This document shows positions 1-9,424 of a stretch of 64,000 nt of DNA, piece after piece. This stretch comes from Pseudaminobacter sp040045035. GTDB lineage: Bacteria; Pseudomonadota; Alphaproteobacteria; Rhizobiales; Rhizobiaceae. The stretch spans positions 62,001-126,000 of the forward strand of contig NZ_JBDZDS010000010.1 of NCBI RefSeq assembly GCF_040045035.1. The letters are read 5' to 3'. Positions within the stretch are counted from its first letter, which is position 1, and each line of letters opens with the position of its first letter. Below the pieces are notes generated by a model, which worked only from the letters and a program-made list of their open reading frames with translations, made no database searches and had not been told where the DNA came from. The translations under genes and the position numbers were made by a program.

Positions 1-92
1 CGCGAAACGCGTGCCTGCTGCAGTCAAACCGGTCCCCTTTTTATCCTTTTTGGCGCCGCTACGCTTGGGCAAGGCATTCAAATTCAATGCGG

Positions 93-114
93 GGCGACCA
101 CATTTTGGGTCGCC
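93..114 (-). terminator. Possible hairpin downstream of phaC
   Basis: A 7-bp inverted repeat (GGCGACC / GGTCGCC) with an 8-nt loop lies about 135 nt past the phaC stop. There is no T-tract, so it is only a weak candidate terminator. The rest of bases 1-247 shows no gene; a second 6-bp hairpin (AGGCAA / TTGCCT, 173-192) lies nearer the phaC stop. Confidence 0.25.
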
Positions 115-247
115 GGAATTCAAAAACCGACGAATCTGCAGCCCCGAAGTGAAATCGGCTAGGGCTGAAATGAGGCAAGAAGGTGTTTGCCTGCCATCAT
201 TTCGCCCGCTTTTGGGTCACGGTCAATTCACCGCGCATTACAATATG

Positions 248-2086
248 TTACACGCGTACCCTGACATAGGTCCCCGGCGCGTCGCCGAGAATCTGGGTGT
301 TCGTGCCGGGCACTCGCGCCGGCACCTGCCGGTCGTCCTTCTCGGTCACCCACTTTTGCCAGTGCGGCCACCAGGAACCGCGGTTTTCCGCGGCTTTGGC
401 GACCCACTCGTCGAAGTCTCCGACCGGTTTTCCGTTGGTCCAATATTGGTATTTGTTCTGCGCTGGCGGGTTTACGACGCCGGCGATGTGGCCCGATCCG
501 GCCATCACGTAATCGACCGGCCCGCCGAAGTACTGGCAGCCCAGAAACACCGATCGAGCCGGCGCGATGTGATCCTCGCGGGCCGCGAGATTGTAGACGG
601 GAATGGTAATGTCGCTCAGCGAGATGGTGTGGCCGGCCAGTTCCATGCGGCCCTGGGAGAGGTTGTTCTCCAGATAGCAGTTGCGCAGATAGAACGAGTG
701 GTTGGCCGCGCTCATGCGCGTCGAATCCGCGTTCCAGTAGAGCAGGTCGAAGGGCAGGGGCTCCTTGCCGCGTATGTAGTTGTTGATGACATAAGGCCAG
801 ATCAGGTCGCCCGACCGCAGCATATTGAAGGCGGTGGCCATCTTGTTGCCTTCCAGATAGCCCTTTCCGCGCATCGCGTGCTCGAGCGCGGCGACCTGGT
901 CCTCGTCGACGAAGACCTTCAGGTCGCCCGCATAGGTGAAGTCGACCTGGGTGGTGAAGAAGGTCACCGACCTGATGCGCTCGTCGCCTTCCTGCGCCAG
1001 TAGCGACAGCGCCGCCGCCAGCAGCGTGCCGCCGACGCAATAGCCGATCGCGTTGACCTCGCGCTCGCCCGTTGCGGCCTCCACCGTGTCGAGGCCGTAT
1101 TGCAGGCCCTCGCGGATATAGGCTTCCCAGCCCTTCAGCCCGTGCCGTTCGTCCGGATTGATCCAGGAGATGACGAACACGGTGTGGCCCTGCTCGACGG
1201 CCCAGCGGATGAAGGATTTCTGCGGGTTGAGGTCGAGGATGTAGAACTTGTTGATCCAGGGCGGGCAGATCAGCAGCGGCCGCTTCAGCACCGTATCGGT
1301 CGAAGGCTCGTACTGGATGATCTCGGCGACGTCGCTGCGCCCGACCACCTTGCCCGGCGTCATCGCCAGGTTACGGCCGATCTCGAATTGCGAATGGTCG
1401 GACTGCCGCAGCTTCAGGTGGCCGCGGCCGGCCTGGATGTCCTCGGCCAGCATTTTCATGCCGCGCACTAGGTTCTCGCCGTTGCTGGCCACGGTTTCGC
1501 GGAACAGTTCCGGGTTGGTGAGGATGAAGTTGGATGGCGAAATCGCGGCGGAGATTTGCTTTACGTAGAATTCGGCCTTGTGGCGCGTGCGCTCATCCAG
1601 CCCGTCGGCGTGCTCGACCAGGTCGTTCGCCCAGCGCGTGGTGACCAGATAGACCTGCTTCAGGAAGTCGAAGAAGGCATTGCGGCCCCATTCGGGATCC
1701 AGGAAGCGTTTGTCGCTCTTGTCGGCTGCGACGACGCTTTCGTCTGCGGCCTGTTCACCGGCGTTCATGCGCTGGATCGCGTTCGACCACACATTCATGT
1801 ATCCCGAAAACAGCCGGGTCTGCGCCTCCAGCGCCCGCGAGGGGTCGGAGAGCCAGTATTCGGTGAGCCTGGAGAACGTCTTGACCATGTCGGCCATGGG
1901 TTCGGCGACGCTGTCGCGGATTTCGCCGCGCTCGCGTGGCTCGGCCCATGCGGAGGCGGCCTTGCCGGCCTGCTCCACCATGCGGGCGAGATTGAGCGCG
2001 AAGCGTTCCGGATCCTTGACGAGGTATTGCTCGATGGATGAGGTGTGGTCGCTATCTGTCTTGCCCGAATCGGCCGTCTTCGACAT
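248..2086 (-). CDS. phaC: Class I poly(3-hydroxyalkanoate) synthase PhaC
   Basis: Polymerises (R)-3-hydroxyacyl-CoA, mainly 3-hydroxybutyryl-CoA, into cytoplasmic PHB granules and releases CoA. The 612-aa length fits class I synthases. The lipase-like box GYCVGG places the nucleophile at Cys350; the rest of the triad is visible as Asp505 (REDHIAP) and His533 (GSGHIAG). The N-terminal ~200 residues are the variable domain and the remainder is the alpha/beta-hydrolase core. The start has GGGAGGA about 13 nt upstream, a long spacing. The gene diverges from a small lipoprotein gene across an AT-rich palindrome that may be its operator. No phaA, phaB or phasin gene is in the window, so this is a stand-alone phaC, as is common in rhizobia. 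Confidence 0.96.
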   Translation of the reverse strand: MSKTADSGKTDSDHTSSIEQYLVKDPERFALNLARMVEQAGKAASAWAEPRERGEIRDSVAEPMADMVKTFSRLTEYWLSDPSRALEAQTRLFSGYMNVWSNAIQRMNAGEQAADESVVAADKSDKRFLDPEWGRNAFFDFLKQVYLVTTRWANDLVEHADGLDERTRHKAEFYVKQISAAISPSNFILTNPELFRETVASNGENLVRGMKMLAEDIQAGRGHLKLRQSDHSQFEIGRNLAMTPGKVVGRSDVAEIIQYEPSTDTVLKRPLLICPPWINKFYILDLNPQKSFIRWAVEQGHTVFVISWINPDERHGLKGWEAYIREGLQYGLDTVEAATGEREVNAIGYCVGGTLLAAALSLLAQEGDERIRSVTFFTTQVDFTYAGDLKVFVDEDQVAALEHAMRGKGYLEGNKMATAFNMLRSGDLIWPYVINNYIRGKEPLPFDLLYWNADSTRMSAANHSFYLRNCYLENNLSQGRMELAGHTISLSDITIPVYNLAAREDHIAPARSVFLGCQYFGGPVDYVMAGSGHIAGVVNPPAQNKYQYWTNGKPVGDFDEWVAKAAENRGSWWPHWQKWVTEKDDRQVPARVPGTNTQILGDAPGTYVRVRV

Positions 2087-2112
2087 GGTTCGCGCTTGTC
2101 CTCCCGTGGCTT

Positions 2113-2129
2113 TATATTACCATAATATA
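2113..2129. promoter_or_regulatory. AT-rich palindrome between phaC and lipoprotein gene
   Basis: A perfect 7-3-7 inverted repeat (TATATTA-CCA-TAATATA) sits in the only strongly AT-rich patch of the divergent intergenic region, 27-43 nt upstream of the phaC start. It could be a repressor operator or part of the -10 region. The binding protein is unknown; a PhaR-type regulator is a guess from function only. Confidence 0.4.
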
Positions 2130-2195
2130 GTGTGATGCCCGAACGGGTCCAACAACACCGATGTCGACCTGTAGTAGAGCCGCAGAGGAAATAAT

Positions 2196-2579
2196 ATGAC
2201 AGGGCATGCTTGCGTAGGCATTTTTTCCCGTTTGCGGCCGGGGCTTTTCGGCGCGGCCCTGGGCATGTCGCTGATCCAGCTTTCCGGATGCACCACCGCC
2301 AACGTGGAAGAAGTGGTGCCGACGGCCCCGCCGTCCGGCCTGCCTTCGGGACAGGCCAGGGTAACCGGGACGTTTCCCAATCTGAACATCGCACCGACGG
2401 TGGCGGCTCCCCAGCTCAGCGATGCGGAAAAGGACGCCAAGCTGACCGAACTGAGGGCGGCGCAATCGTCGCAAACCGCTGTCGGCGAGGCCATAGCGGC
2501 TCCCGATGACCAGGCGCTCCTCAAGAAGCTCGCCACCACCCACGACAAGAAGACTTTGTCCGAGATCGAGGGCAAATGA
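2196..2579 (+). CDS. Small predicted lipoprotein, unknown function
   Basis: A 127-aa protein with a basic N-terminus, a hydrophobic stretch and a lipobox ending in Cys32 (QLSGC), so it should be exported and lipidated. The mature part is short, Pro/Ala/Thr-rich and hydrophilic, with a C-terminal helix-prone segment (residues about 75-127), and has no domain I recognise. AGAGGA lies 6 nt before the ATG and supports the start. It sits between divergent phaC and the aminotransferase gene 71 nt downstream, with which it may be co-transcribed. Similar small lipoproteins are annotated as hypothetical in related rhizobia; that similarity is from memory and was not searched. Confidence 0.75.
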   Translation: MTGHACVGIFSRLRPGLFGAALGMSLIQLSGCTTANVEEVVPTAPPSGLPSGQARVTGTFPNLNIAPTVAAPQLSDAEKDAKLTELRAAQSSQTAVGEAIAAPDDQALLKKLATTHDKKTLSEIEGK

Positions 2580-2650
2580 CACCCTCGACCGGCTCCCGGA
2601 TTGGGTATATATCGCGGCTCACGAATTGATCGCCACTCGCTGGAACCGAC

Positions 2651-3868
2651 ATGGAAGAGTTTCACAAGGTTCGTCGACTTCCACCTTACGTCTTCGAACA
2701 GGTTAACCGGCTGAAGGCCAGCGCCCGCGCCAGCGGGGCTGACATTATTGATCTGGGCATGGGCAATCCCGATTTGCCGACGCCGCAATCCATCGTCGAC
2801 AAGCTGTGCGAAGTGGTGCGCGATCCGCGTACGCATCGTTATTCCTCGTCGCGCGGCATTCCCGGCCTGCGCCGCGCCCAGGCCAGTTACTATGCCCGCC
2901 GCTTTGGCGTGAAGCTCGACCCTGACACTCAGGTCATCGCCACGCTTGGCTCGAAGGAAGGCTTCGCCAACATGGCGCAGGCCATCACCGCGCCGGGCGA
3001 CGTGGTGCTGTGCCCGAACCCGACCTATCCGATCCACGCCTTCGGTTTCATCATGTCGGGGGGCGTCATCCGCTCGCTGCAGGCCGAGCCCGACGACCGC
3101 TTCATCCCGGCGCTGGAGCGGGGCATGCGCCACTCCATTCCCAAGCCGCTGGCGCTGATCCTCAACTATCCGTCGAACCCGACTGCGCTGGTCGCCTCGC
3201 TCGACTTCTACAAGGACGTGGTCGCCTTCGCCCGGAAGCACGAGATCATCATCCTTTCCGACCTCGCCTATGCGGAGATCTATTTCGACGGGCCGCCGCC
3301 GCCTTCTGTGCTGGAAGTGCCGGGCGCGATGGACGTGACGGTCGAGTTCACCTCCATGTCGAAGACCTTCTCCATGCCGGGCTGGCGCATGGGCTTTGCC
3401 GTGGGCAACGAACGCCTGATCGCGGCGCTGACGCGGGTGAAGTCCTATCTCGACTACGGCGCCTTCACGCCGATCCAGGTGGCGGCAACCGCCGCCCTCA
3501 ACGGCGATGGCTCCGACATCGCCGAGGTGCGCGAGATCTACCACAAGCGCCGCGACGTGATGGTCGAGACCTTCGGCCGCGCCGGATGGAACATTCCGGC
3601 CCCGGCCGCGACGATGTTCGCCTGGGCGCCGATCCCGGAGCCGTACCGGCACCTCGGCTCGCTGGAATTCTCCAAGCTTCTGATCGAGAAGGCGGATGTG
3701 GCCGTCGCGCCGGGCATCGGCTTCGGCGAATATGGCGACGACCATGTGCGCATCGCGCTGGTCGAGAACGAACACCGCATCCGGCAGGCGGCGCGCAACA
3801 TCAAGCGCTTCCTCGGCTCGGACGGCGACAAGGCGGGCAATGTGGTGCCTTTAACGGCGCGGCGCTGA
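2651..3868 (+). CDS. alaC: AlaC-like PLP-dependent aminotransferase
   Basis: A fold-type I, class I/II aminotransferase of 405 aa. It resembles E. coli AlaC (glutamate-pyruvate aminotransferase) along its length, for example RLPPYVF near the N-terminus, SRGIPGLRRA and GSKEGFANM, so alanine synthesis from pyruvate and glutamate is the likeliest reaction. Lys238 in SMSKTFSMPGWR is the expected PLP Schiff-base lysine and YPSNPT is the cofactor loop. Relatives are often labelled LL-diaminopimelate or aspartate aminotransferase, so the substrate is less certain than the family. Only 46 nt separate it from hom downstream on the same strand, which suggests an amino-acid operon. Confidence 0.85.
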   Translation: MEEFHKVRRLPPYVFEQVNRLKASARASGADIIDLGMGNPDLPTPQSIVDKLCEVVRDPRTHRYSSSRGIPGLRRAQASYYARRFGVKLDPDTQVIATLGSKEGFANMAQAITAPGDVVLCPNPTYPIHAFGFIMSGGVIRSLQAEPDDRFIPALERGMRHSIPKPLALILNYPSNPTALVASLDFYKDVVAFARKHEIIILSDLAYAEIYFDGPPPPSVLEVPGAMDVTVEFTSMSKTFSMPGWRMGFAVGNERLIAALTRVKSYLDYGAFTPIQVAATAALNGDGSDIAEVREIYHKRRDVMVETFGRAGWNIPAPAATMFAWAPIPEPYRHLGSLEFSKLLIEKADVAVAPGIGFGEYGDDHVRIALVENEHRIRQAARNIKRFLGSDGDKAGNVVPLTARR

Positions 3869-3914
3869 ACGACTTCCAAATACATACCAAACATTCAAGG
3901 GGACGTAGCGGGAC

Positions 3915-5228
3915 ATGGCCGAAGCTTTGCGTATTGGAATAGCCGGGCTCGGCACTGTCGGCGCGTCCGTGGTGCGCGTACTGGCCGATAAGGCCGCCGA
4001 ACTCACCCGCCAGTGCGGGCGCCCGATTGTCGTTTCGGCCGTGTCGGCGCGCAACAAGGCGCGCGATCGCGGCGTGGATCTCGGTTCGGCCACCTGGTTC
4101 GACGACCCGGTCGAACTGGCCAAGACGGCCGACATCGACGTCTTCGTCGAACTGATCGGTGGCGATGATGGCCCGGCACTGGCCTGCGTAAAGGCGGCAC
4201 TCGAGGCCGGTCGCCACGTGGTGACCGCCAACAAGGCGCTGCTGTCGAAGCACGGCGTGGCGCTGGCCGAGATCGCCGAGAAGAAGGGCGTACTGCTCAA
4301 CTACGAGGCGGCGGTTGCCGGCGGCATACCGATCATCAAGACCATGCGCGAGGCCATGGCCGGTAACAGCGTTTCGCGCGTGTTCGGCATCCTCAACGGC
4401 ACCTGCAATTACATCCTTACCCGCATGGAGGCCGAGGGCCTGTCCTTCGACGACTGCCTGAAGGAGGCCCAGCGCCTCGGTTACGCCGAAGCCGACCCGA
4501 CCTTCGACATCGAAGGCCATGACACCGCCCACAAGCTGTCGATCCTGACCAGCCTTGCATTCGGCTGCAAGATTTCGGCCGACAGCATCTATCTGGAAGG
4601 CATCAGCAACATCACCCAGGCCGACATCCGCGCGGCCGGTGAGCTCGGCTATCGCATCAAGCTGCTCGGCGTGGCCGTGCAGACCGAGAGCGGCATCGAG
4701 CAGCGCGTTCACCCGACCATGGTGCCGACCTCCTCGGTCATCGCGCAGGTACATGGCGTGACCAATGCGGTCGCCGTCGAGACTGACATTCTGGGCGAGC
4801 TGCTTCTGTCCGGCCCCGGCGCCGGCGGCAATGCCACGGCCTCGGCCGTCGTGGGCGACATCGCCGACATCGCCAAGAGCCGGCCGGGCTTCCAGCACGG
4901 CCCGGTCTTCGGCCGCCCGGCCAAGGAGCTGAAGCCCTACAAGAAGGCGCAGATGCGCAGCCACGCCGGCGGCTATTTCATCCGGCTCACCGTGCACGAT
5001 CGCGTCGGCGTGTTCGCCGCGGTGGCCAAGCGCATGGCCGACAACGACATTTCGCTGGAATCGATCGTCCAGCATGGTTCGAGCGCCGAGGGCGACAGCA
5101 GCAAGACCGTCATCCTCGTCACCCATGAGACGACCGAGGCGGCGGTGCGCAAGGCCGTGGAAGGCATCACCAAGGACGGCCATCTGATCGACAAGCCGCA
5201 GGTCATCCGCATCGAGCGCGCTGACTAA
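3915..5228 (+). CDS. hom: Homoserine dehydrogenase
   Basis: Reduces aspartate semialdehyde to homoserine with NAD(P)H, the branch point to threonine and methionine. The 437-aa protein starts with a Rossmann nucleotide-binding motif (GLGTVGASVV). It carries the family signature ILNGTCNYIL near residue 160 and the catalytic-domain region around YAEADPTFD, and ends in an ACT domain from about residue 355, where threonine feedback usually acts. It follows the alaC-like gene by 46 nt. A good hairpin 30 nt after the stop suggests the transcript ends there. Length and domain order are normal. Confidence 0.96.
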   Translation: MAEALRIGIAGLGTVGASVVRVLADKAAELTRQCGRPIVVSAVSARNKARDRGVDLGSATWFDDPVELAKTADIDVFVELIGGDDGPALACVKAALEAGRHVVTANKALLSKHGVALAEIAEKKGVLLNYEAAVAGGIPIIKTMREAMAGNSVSRVFGILNGTCNYILTRMEAEGLSFDDCLKEAQRLGYAEADPTFDIEGHDTAHKLSILTSLAFGCKISADSIYLEGISNITQADIRAAGELGYRIKLLGVAVQTESGIEQRVHPTMVPTSSVIAQVHGVTNAVAVETDILGELLLSGPGAGGNATASAVVGDIADIAKSRPGFQHGPVFGRPAKELKPYKKAQMRSHAGGYFIRLTVHDRVGVFAAVAKRMADNDISLESIVQHGSSAEGDSSKTVILVTHETTEAAVRKAVEGITKDGHLIDKPQVIRIERAD

Positions 5229-5260
5229 GGCCGGCGGTCAGGGCCAGTTTTTCCGATTCC

Positions 5261-5294
5261 AAAGCGGCGTGGCCCCATCGGTCCGCGCCGCTTT
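5261..5294 (+). terminator. Terminator after hom
   Basis: A 9-bp perfect stem (AAAGCGGCG / CGCCGCTTT) with a 16-nt loop is followed by TCTCGTTT. This is a plausible rho-independent terminator for the alaC-hom transcript. The remaining intergenic sequence to glpX (about 200 nt) shows no gene and probably holds the glpX promoter. Confidence 0.6.
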
Positions 5295-5500
5295 TCTCGT
5301 TTGACCTATGCTCCTGCGCCGGCCCTTACTCACTTCGGCCAAGGATCGGCTTCGCTGCCCACACCTTAATCGATTGAGGTTTCGCCAGGTTGCAACAAGT
5401 GCGCTTGGCGGGTCTTGCTGTTGTCATGTCACTTTGACACAAGGGTCGCAGGAGCCGTCGATGACGGCGTAACCATCAGAATTCACGGGAATACTCAGCA

Positions 5501-6481
5501 ATGGCGAAAAGAGACGCAGCCGGCCTCGACCGTATCCTCACCATGGAACTCGTGCGCGTGACAGAGCGCGCTGCCGTGGCAGCTGCAAGGCTGCGCGGGC
5601 GCGGTGACGAGAAGGCGGCGGACCAGGTCGCGGTCGACGCCATGCGCGCCGAGCTGAACCGCCTCGCCATCAAGGGCACCGTCGTCATCGGCGAGGGTGA
5701 GCGCGACGAAGCCCCGATGCTGTACATCGGCGAGGAGGTCGGTCTCGGCGAGGGCCCCGAGGTCGACATCGCGCTCGACCCGCTGGAAGGCACCACCATC
5801 TGCGCCAAGAACCTGCCCAACGCGCTCGCCGTCATCGCGATCGCCGAGAAGGGCAGCCTGCTGTTCGCGCCCGACGTCTACATGGACAAGATCGCGGTCG
5901 GCCCCGGCTATGCCGATGGCGTCATCGACATCGACGCCTCGCCGGAAGACAACATCCGCAGCCTCGCCAAGGCCAAGGGCGTGCCGGTGACCGAAGTCAC
6001 TGCTTGCATCCTCGACCGCCCGCGCCACGCCAAGCTGATCGATGCCGTGCGCGGCACCGGTGCCGCCATCCGCCTCATCGGCGACGGCGACGTTGCCGGC
6101 GTCATCCACACCACCGATCCCGATGAAACCGGCATCGACATCTATATGGGTACCGGCGGCGCGCCGGAGGGCGTTCTGGCTGCGGCGGCGCTTCGCTGCA
6201 CCGGCGGCCAGATGCAGGGCCGCCTGCTGCTCGACACGCCCGAGAAGGTCGCGCGCGCGGCCAAGATGGGCATCTCCGACCCCAACAAGGTCTATCGTAT
6301 CGAGGAAATGGCGCGTGGCGACGTGCTGTTTGCCGCCACCGGCGTCACCGACGGCAACATGCTGGCCGGCGTGAAGTTCGGCCGCAACTTCATCACCACC
6401 GACACGATCGTGCTGCGCTCGTCCTCGCGCACCGTGCGCTCGATCAAGGCCCGCCACCAGGATCTGGAGAAGTTCCAGTAA
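5501..6481 (+). CDS. glpX: Class II fructose-1,6-bisphosphatase GlpX
   Basis: Hydrolyses fructose-1,6-bisphosphate to fructose-6-phosphate in gluconeogenesis. The 326-aa protein has the Li+-sensitive phosphatase motif DPLEGTT near residue 90 and the metal-site acidic pair GEGERDEAPM upstream of it, both typical of GlpX. Length is normal. It is transcribed with recJ, 97 nt downstream, a common neighbour pair in Rhizobiales. The start ATG is preceded by an AT-richer leader without a strong Shine-Dalgarno sequence. Confidence 0.96.
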   Translation: MAKRDAAGLDRILTMELVRVTERAAVAAARLRGRGDEKAADQVAVDAMRAELNRLAIKGTVVIGEGERDEAPMLYIGEEVGLGEGPEVDIALDPLEGTTICAKNLPNALAVIAIAEKGSLLFAPDVYMDKIAVGPGYADGVIDIDASPEDNIRSLAKAKGVPVTEVTACILDRPRHAKLIDAVRGTGAAIRLIGDGDVAGVIHTTDPDETGIDIYMGTGGAPEGVLAAAALRCTGGQMQGRLLLDTPEKVARAAKMGISDPNKVYRIEEMARGDVLFAATGVTDGNMLAGVKFGRNFITTDTIVLRSSSRTVRSIKARHQDLEKFQ

Positions 6482-6578
6482 TTCCCGGCGGACTTTCCAC
6501 GGCTTCGATGCCGCAGCCTGTTTGGCTTTGCCGCGCGATCCCTTATCCTGCATTCAGTGATGAGGGATCGGCGGGGGC

Positions 6579-8366
6579 ATGACGACCGAAAAGCGTTTCT
6601 TTCTGGGCGTCAGGCGCTCCGCGACCGGGCTTTCCTGGGAGCACAGGCTCAACGAGCGCCAGGAGATGACGGCGCTCGCCATCGCCCAGGGGCACGGCGT
6701 GCCCGACATCGTGGCGCGCGTGCTGGCCGGACGGGGCGTCGGGGCCGAGGAAACCGCACGCTTTCTGGACCCGACCATCCGCGACCTGCTACCGGACCCG
6801 GCAACCTTCACCGACATGGAAAAGGCCGCCGAGCGTATCGCCGCCGCCATCGCGCGCCGCGAGCGCGTAGCGATCTTTGGCGACTATGACGTCGACGGTG
6901 CTTCATCCTCCGCGCTGCTGAAGCGCTTTCTGACGCATTATGGCGTCGAGTCTGAAATCTACATTCCCGACCGCATCTTCGAGGGCTACGGCCCGAACCC
7001 GGATGCCATGCGCGAACTGGTGTCGCGCGGCGCGCGCCTGATTGTCACCGTCGATTGCGGCACCAACAGCGCGGCGGCAATCGAGGCTGCGCGCGAAGCC
7101 GGTGCCGATGTCGTCGTGCTCGACCACCATCAGGTCGGCGGGGCGCTGCCAGACACAGCCGTCGCCATCGTCAACCCTAACCGCGAGGACGACCTGTCGG
7201 GCCAGGGGCATCTGTGTGCTGCCGGCGTGGTCTTCCTGGCGCTGGTGCAGACGGCCAAGGTGCTGCGCAAACAGCGCCCGGACCTACCGCAGGCCGACCT
7301 TCTGTCGATGCTCGACCTGGTGGCGCTCGCCACGGTCTGCGACGTGGTGCCGCTCATCGGCGTCAATCGCGCCTTCGTGGTGAAAGGCCTCGTTGCCATC
7401 CGCCAGCAGCGCAATGTCGGGCTTGGTGCGCTGGCGCGCGTCTCGCGCATCGGCGAGCCGATCAATAGTTTTCACCTGGCGTTCCTCATCGGTCCACGCA
7501 TCAATGCCGGCGGCCGCATCGGCGATGCCGCGCTCGGCAGCAAGCTGCTTGCCACTGACGATCCCGTCGAGGCCGGCAAGATAGCCGAAACGCTCGACCG
7601 GCTGAACCAGGAGCGGCAGGCGATGGAGCAGGAGATGCTGGCCGAGGCGCGCGCCGAGGCCGATGCGGAACTCCTTGGCGGGCAGGGGCCCGCTGTCATC
7701 GTCACCGCCAGCCCGAAATGGCATCCGGGCATCGTGGGCCTGCTCGCTTCGCGATTGAAGGACCATGCGCGGCGGCCGGCTTTCGCTATCGCCTTCAACC
7801 CCAACGGTGTCGGCACCGGCTCAGGCCGTTCCGTGCCGGGCTTCGACCTCGGGCGGCTGGTGCGCGAGGCGCATGAGCGCGGCCTGATCGTCAAGGGCGG
7901 TGGCCACGCCATGGCAGCCGGCATCACCGTCGAGCGCGAAAAGCTTGGCGCGCTGCGAGCCTTCTTCGAGGAGCGCGCCGCAGCCGACGTCTTCCGCCTG
8001 CAAAGCGAGGAAAGCCTGCCCATCGACGCCGCGCTCGCAGCCGACGGCGCCACCACCAATCTGCTCGACACGCTCGAGCGCGCCGGCCCCTTCGGCTCGG
8101 GCCATGTCGCGCCGGTCTTCGTGCTGCCGCGCCACAAGCTCGTCGATGCGCGGCTGGTGGGCACGTCCCACATCCGAGCGGATTTGCGCTCGGACGGCGG
8201 CGGGCGCATTCAGGCCATCGCCTTCCGCGCAGCGGATACGGCCTTGGGGGATTTCCTGTTCAAGAGCCGCGGCGGCACGGTGCACCTCGCCGGCTCGCTG
8301 TCGTCGAACTATTGGAACGGGAACAGAAGCGTGCAATTCCGCATCATCGATGCAGCACTAGCCTGA
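6579..8366 (+). CDS. recJ: Single-stranded-DNA exonuclease RecJ
   Basis: A 5'-3' ssDNA exonuclease used in recombinational and mismatch repair. The 595-aa protein shows the DHH-family motifs in order: GDYDVDGASS (motif I), VDCGTNS, VLDHHQVG (motif III, the DHH), a DxA-type region near ALATVCDVVP, and the DHHA1 domain with GGGHAMAAG at about residue 440. A C-terminal OB-like domain follows. Length is normal. The stop codon directly abuts the stop of the convergent patatin-like gene, with no intergenic base between them. Confidence 0.96.
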   Translation: MTTEKRFFLGVRRSATGLSWEHRLNERQEMTALAIAQGHGVPDIVARVLAGRGVGAEETARFLDPTIRDLLPDPATFTDMEKAAERIAAAIARRERVAIFGDYDVDGASSSALLKRFLTHYGVESEIYIPDRIFEGYGPNPDAMRELVSRGARLIVTVDCGTNSAAAIEAAREAGADVVVLDHHQVGGALPDTAVAIVNPNREDDLSGQGHLCAAGVVFLALVQTAKVLRKQRPDLPQADLLSMLDLVALATVCDVVPLIGVNRAFVVKGLVAIRQQRNVGLGALARVSRIGEPINSFHLAFLIGPRINAGGRIGDAALGSKLLATDDPVEAGKIAETLDRLNQERQAMEQEMLAEARAEADAELLGGQGPAVIVTASPKWHPGIVGLLASRLKDHARRPAFAIAFNPNGVGTGSGRSVPGFDLGRLVREAHERGLIVKGGGHAMAAGITVEREKLGALRAFFEERAAADVFRLQSEESLPIDAALAADGATTNLLDTLERAGPFGSGHVAPVFVLPRHKLVDARLVGTSHIRADLRSDGGGRIQAIAFRAADTALGDFLFKSRGGTVHLAGSLSSNYWNGNRSVQFRIIDAALA

Positions 8367-9353
8367 TCAGGCGAGAACCGTCTGCAACCGCGCCAGTTCG
8401 CCGAGTTGCGCCTGTGTGGCTTCATAGCCCAACCGGATCGCCTCGTCGGCGCGATGGAATTCCGACAGGCCGATATGGCCGAGCTTCGGCTGCAACGAAA
8501 GGTCCGGCGGATCGCCCGCAAGCCGAGCCCGCGAGATGCGGTCCTGGATGATGTTGAAGGCCTCGACCATCACGCCGGTGATGCCGAGCCGGCTCTCGCG
8601 CGAATAGGCATTGAGCTGGCGGGAGCCGCCGGCGGGCGCGTCGTTTTCGACCACAAGTTCGCCGGCGCTGTGCTTGATCACGGCTGCGCGGCCGAACAGG
8701 TCGTAATGAAGGTTCACCGCCACCACCAGCCGCTGCTCATAGGCGCGGCAGACCGAAACCGGCACGGGATTGACCAGCGCGCCATCGACCAGGATGCGCT
8801 TGTTGGCAAGCACCGGCTCGAACACGCCGGGCAGGGCGTATGAGGCGCGCATCGCCGTGATCAGCGAGCCGCTCGACAGCCAGATCTCATGGCCTGTGCG
8901 GATCTCGGAAGCAACACAGACGAAGGGTTTCGGCAGGTCCTCGAAGCGCAGGCCGGAAAGATGTTCCTGCATGCGCGCAGTCAGCTTCATGCCGCCCAGC
9001 AGCCCGCTGCCGCCGAGGCGGAAGTCGAGCAGGCCGAAGATTCGCCGCTTGGTCAGATTGCGGGCAAAATCCTCCAGCTCGTCCATCTTGCCGGCCAGAT
9101 AGCACCCGCCGACCAGCGCGCCGATGGAGGTGCCCGCGATCATGTCGATCTCGATGCCGGCCTCGTCCAGCGCGCGCAGCACGCCGATATGAGCCCAGCC
9201 GCGCGCCGCGCCGCCGCCAAGAGCGAGTGAAATTCCGGATTTCTTTGCTGGTTGCGCGTCCGACAGGCCGCCGGAAGAGGCGGGACCGTTGGCTTCCCCT
9301 ACATCAGGCCTGCTGCGCAATGACGCCCATTCGAGCATCGCGACAATCTCCAT
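8367..9353 (-). CDS. Patatin-like phospholipase (RssA/YchK type)
   Basis: A predicted serine acyl hydrolase of 328 aa. It has the oxyanion-hole glycine loop LGGGAARGWAH, the nucleophile elbow GTSIGA and the dyad motif DGALVNP, so all catalytic elements of the patatin fold (Ser-Asp dyad) are present. The first ~38 residues are an extension before the domain. No signal peptide or membrane segment is seen, so it is probably cytoplasmic. Substrate unknown; relatives act on phospholipids or lysophospholipids. It lies 71 nt downstream of hisI on the same strand and meets recJ tail to tail. Confidence 0.88.
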   Translation of the reverse strand: MEIVAMLEWASLRSRPDVGEANGPASSGGLSDAQPAKKSGISLALGGGAARGWAHIGVLRALDEAGIEIDMIAGTSIGALVGGCYLAGKMDELEDFARNLTKRRIFGLLDFRLGGSGLLGGMKLTARMQEHLSGLRFEDLPKPFVCVASEIRTGHEIWLSSGSLITAMRASYALPGVFEPVLANKRILVDGALVNPVPVSVCRAYEQRLVVAVNLHYDLFGRAAVIKHSAGELVVENDAPAGGSRQLNAYSRESRLGITGVMVEAFNIIQDRISRARLAGDPPDLSLQPKLGHIGLSEFHRADEAIRLGYEATQAQLGELARLQTVLA

Positions 9354-9424
9354 GTCCCCGCGTCATGTTAGGTGCGGGTCGTATCGAAAGAATGAATCTT
9401 TCCCGGCCGTCAGACCAACGCTCA

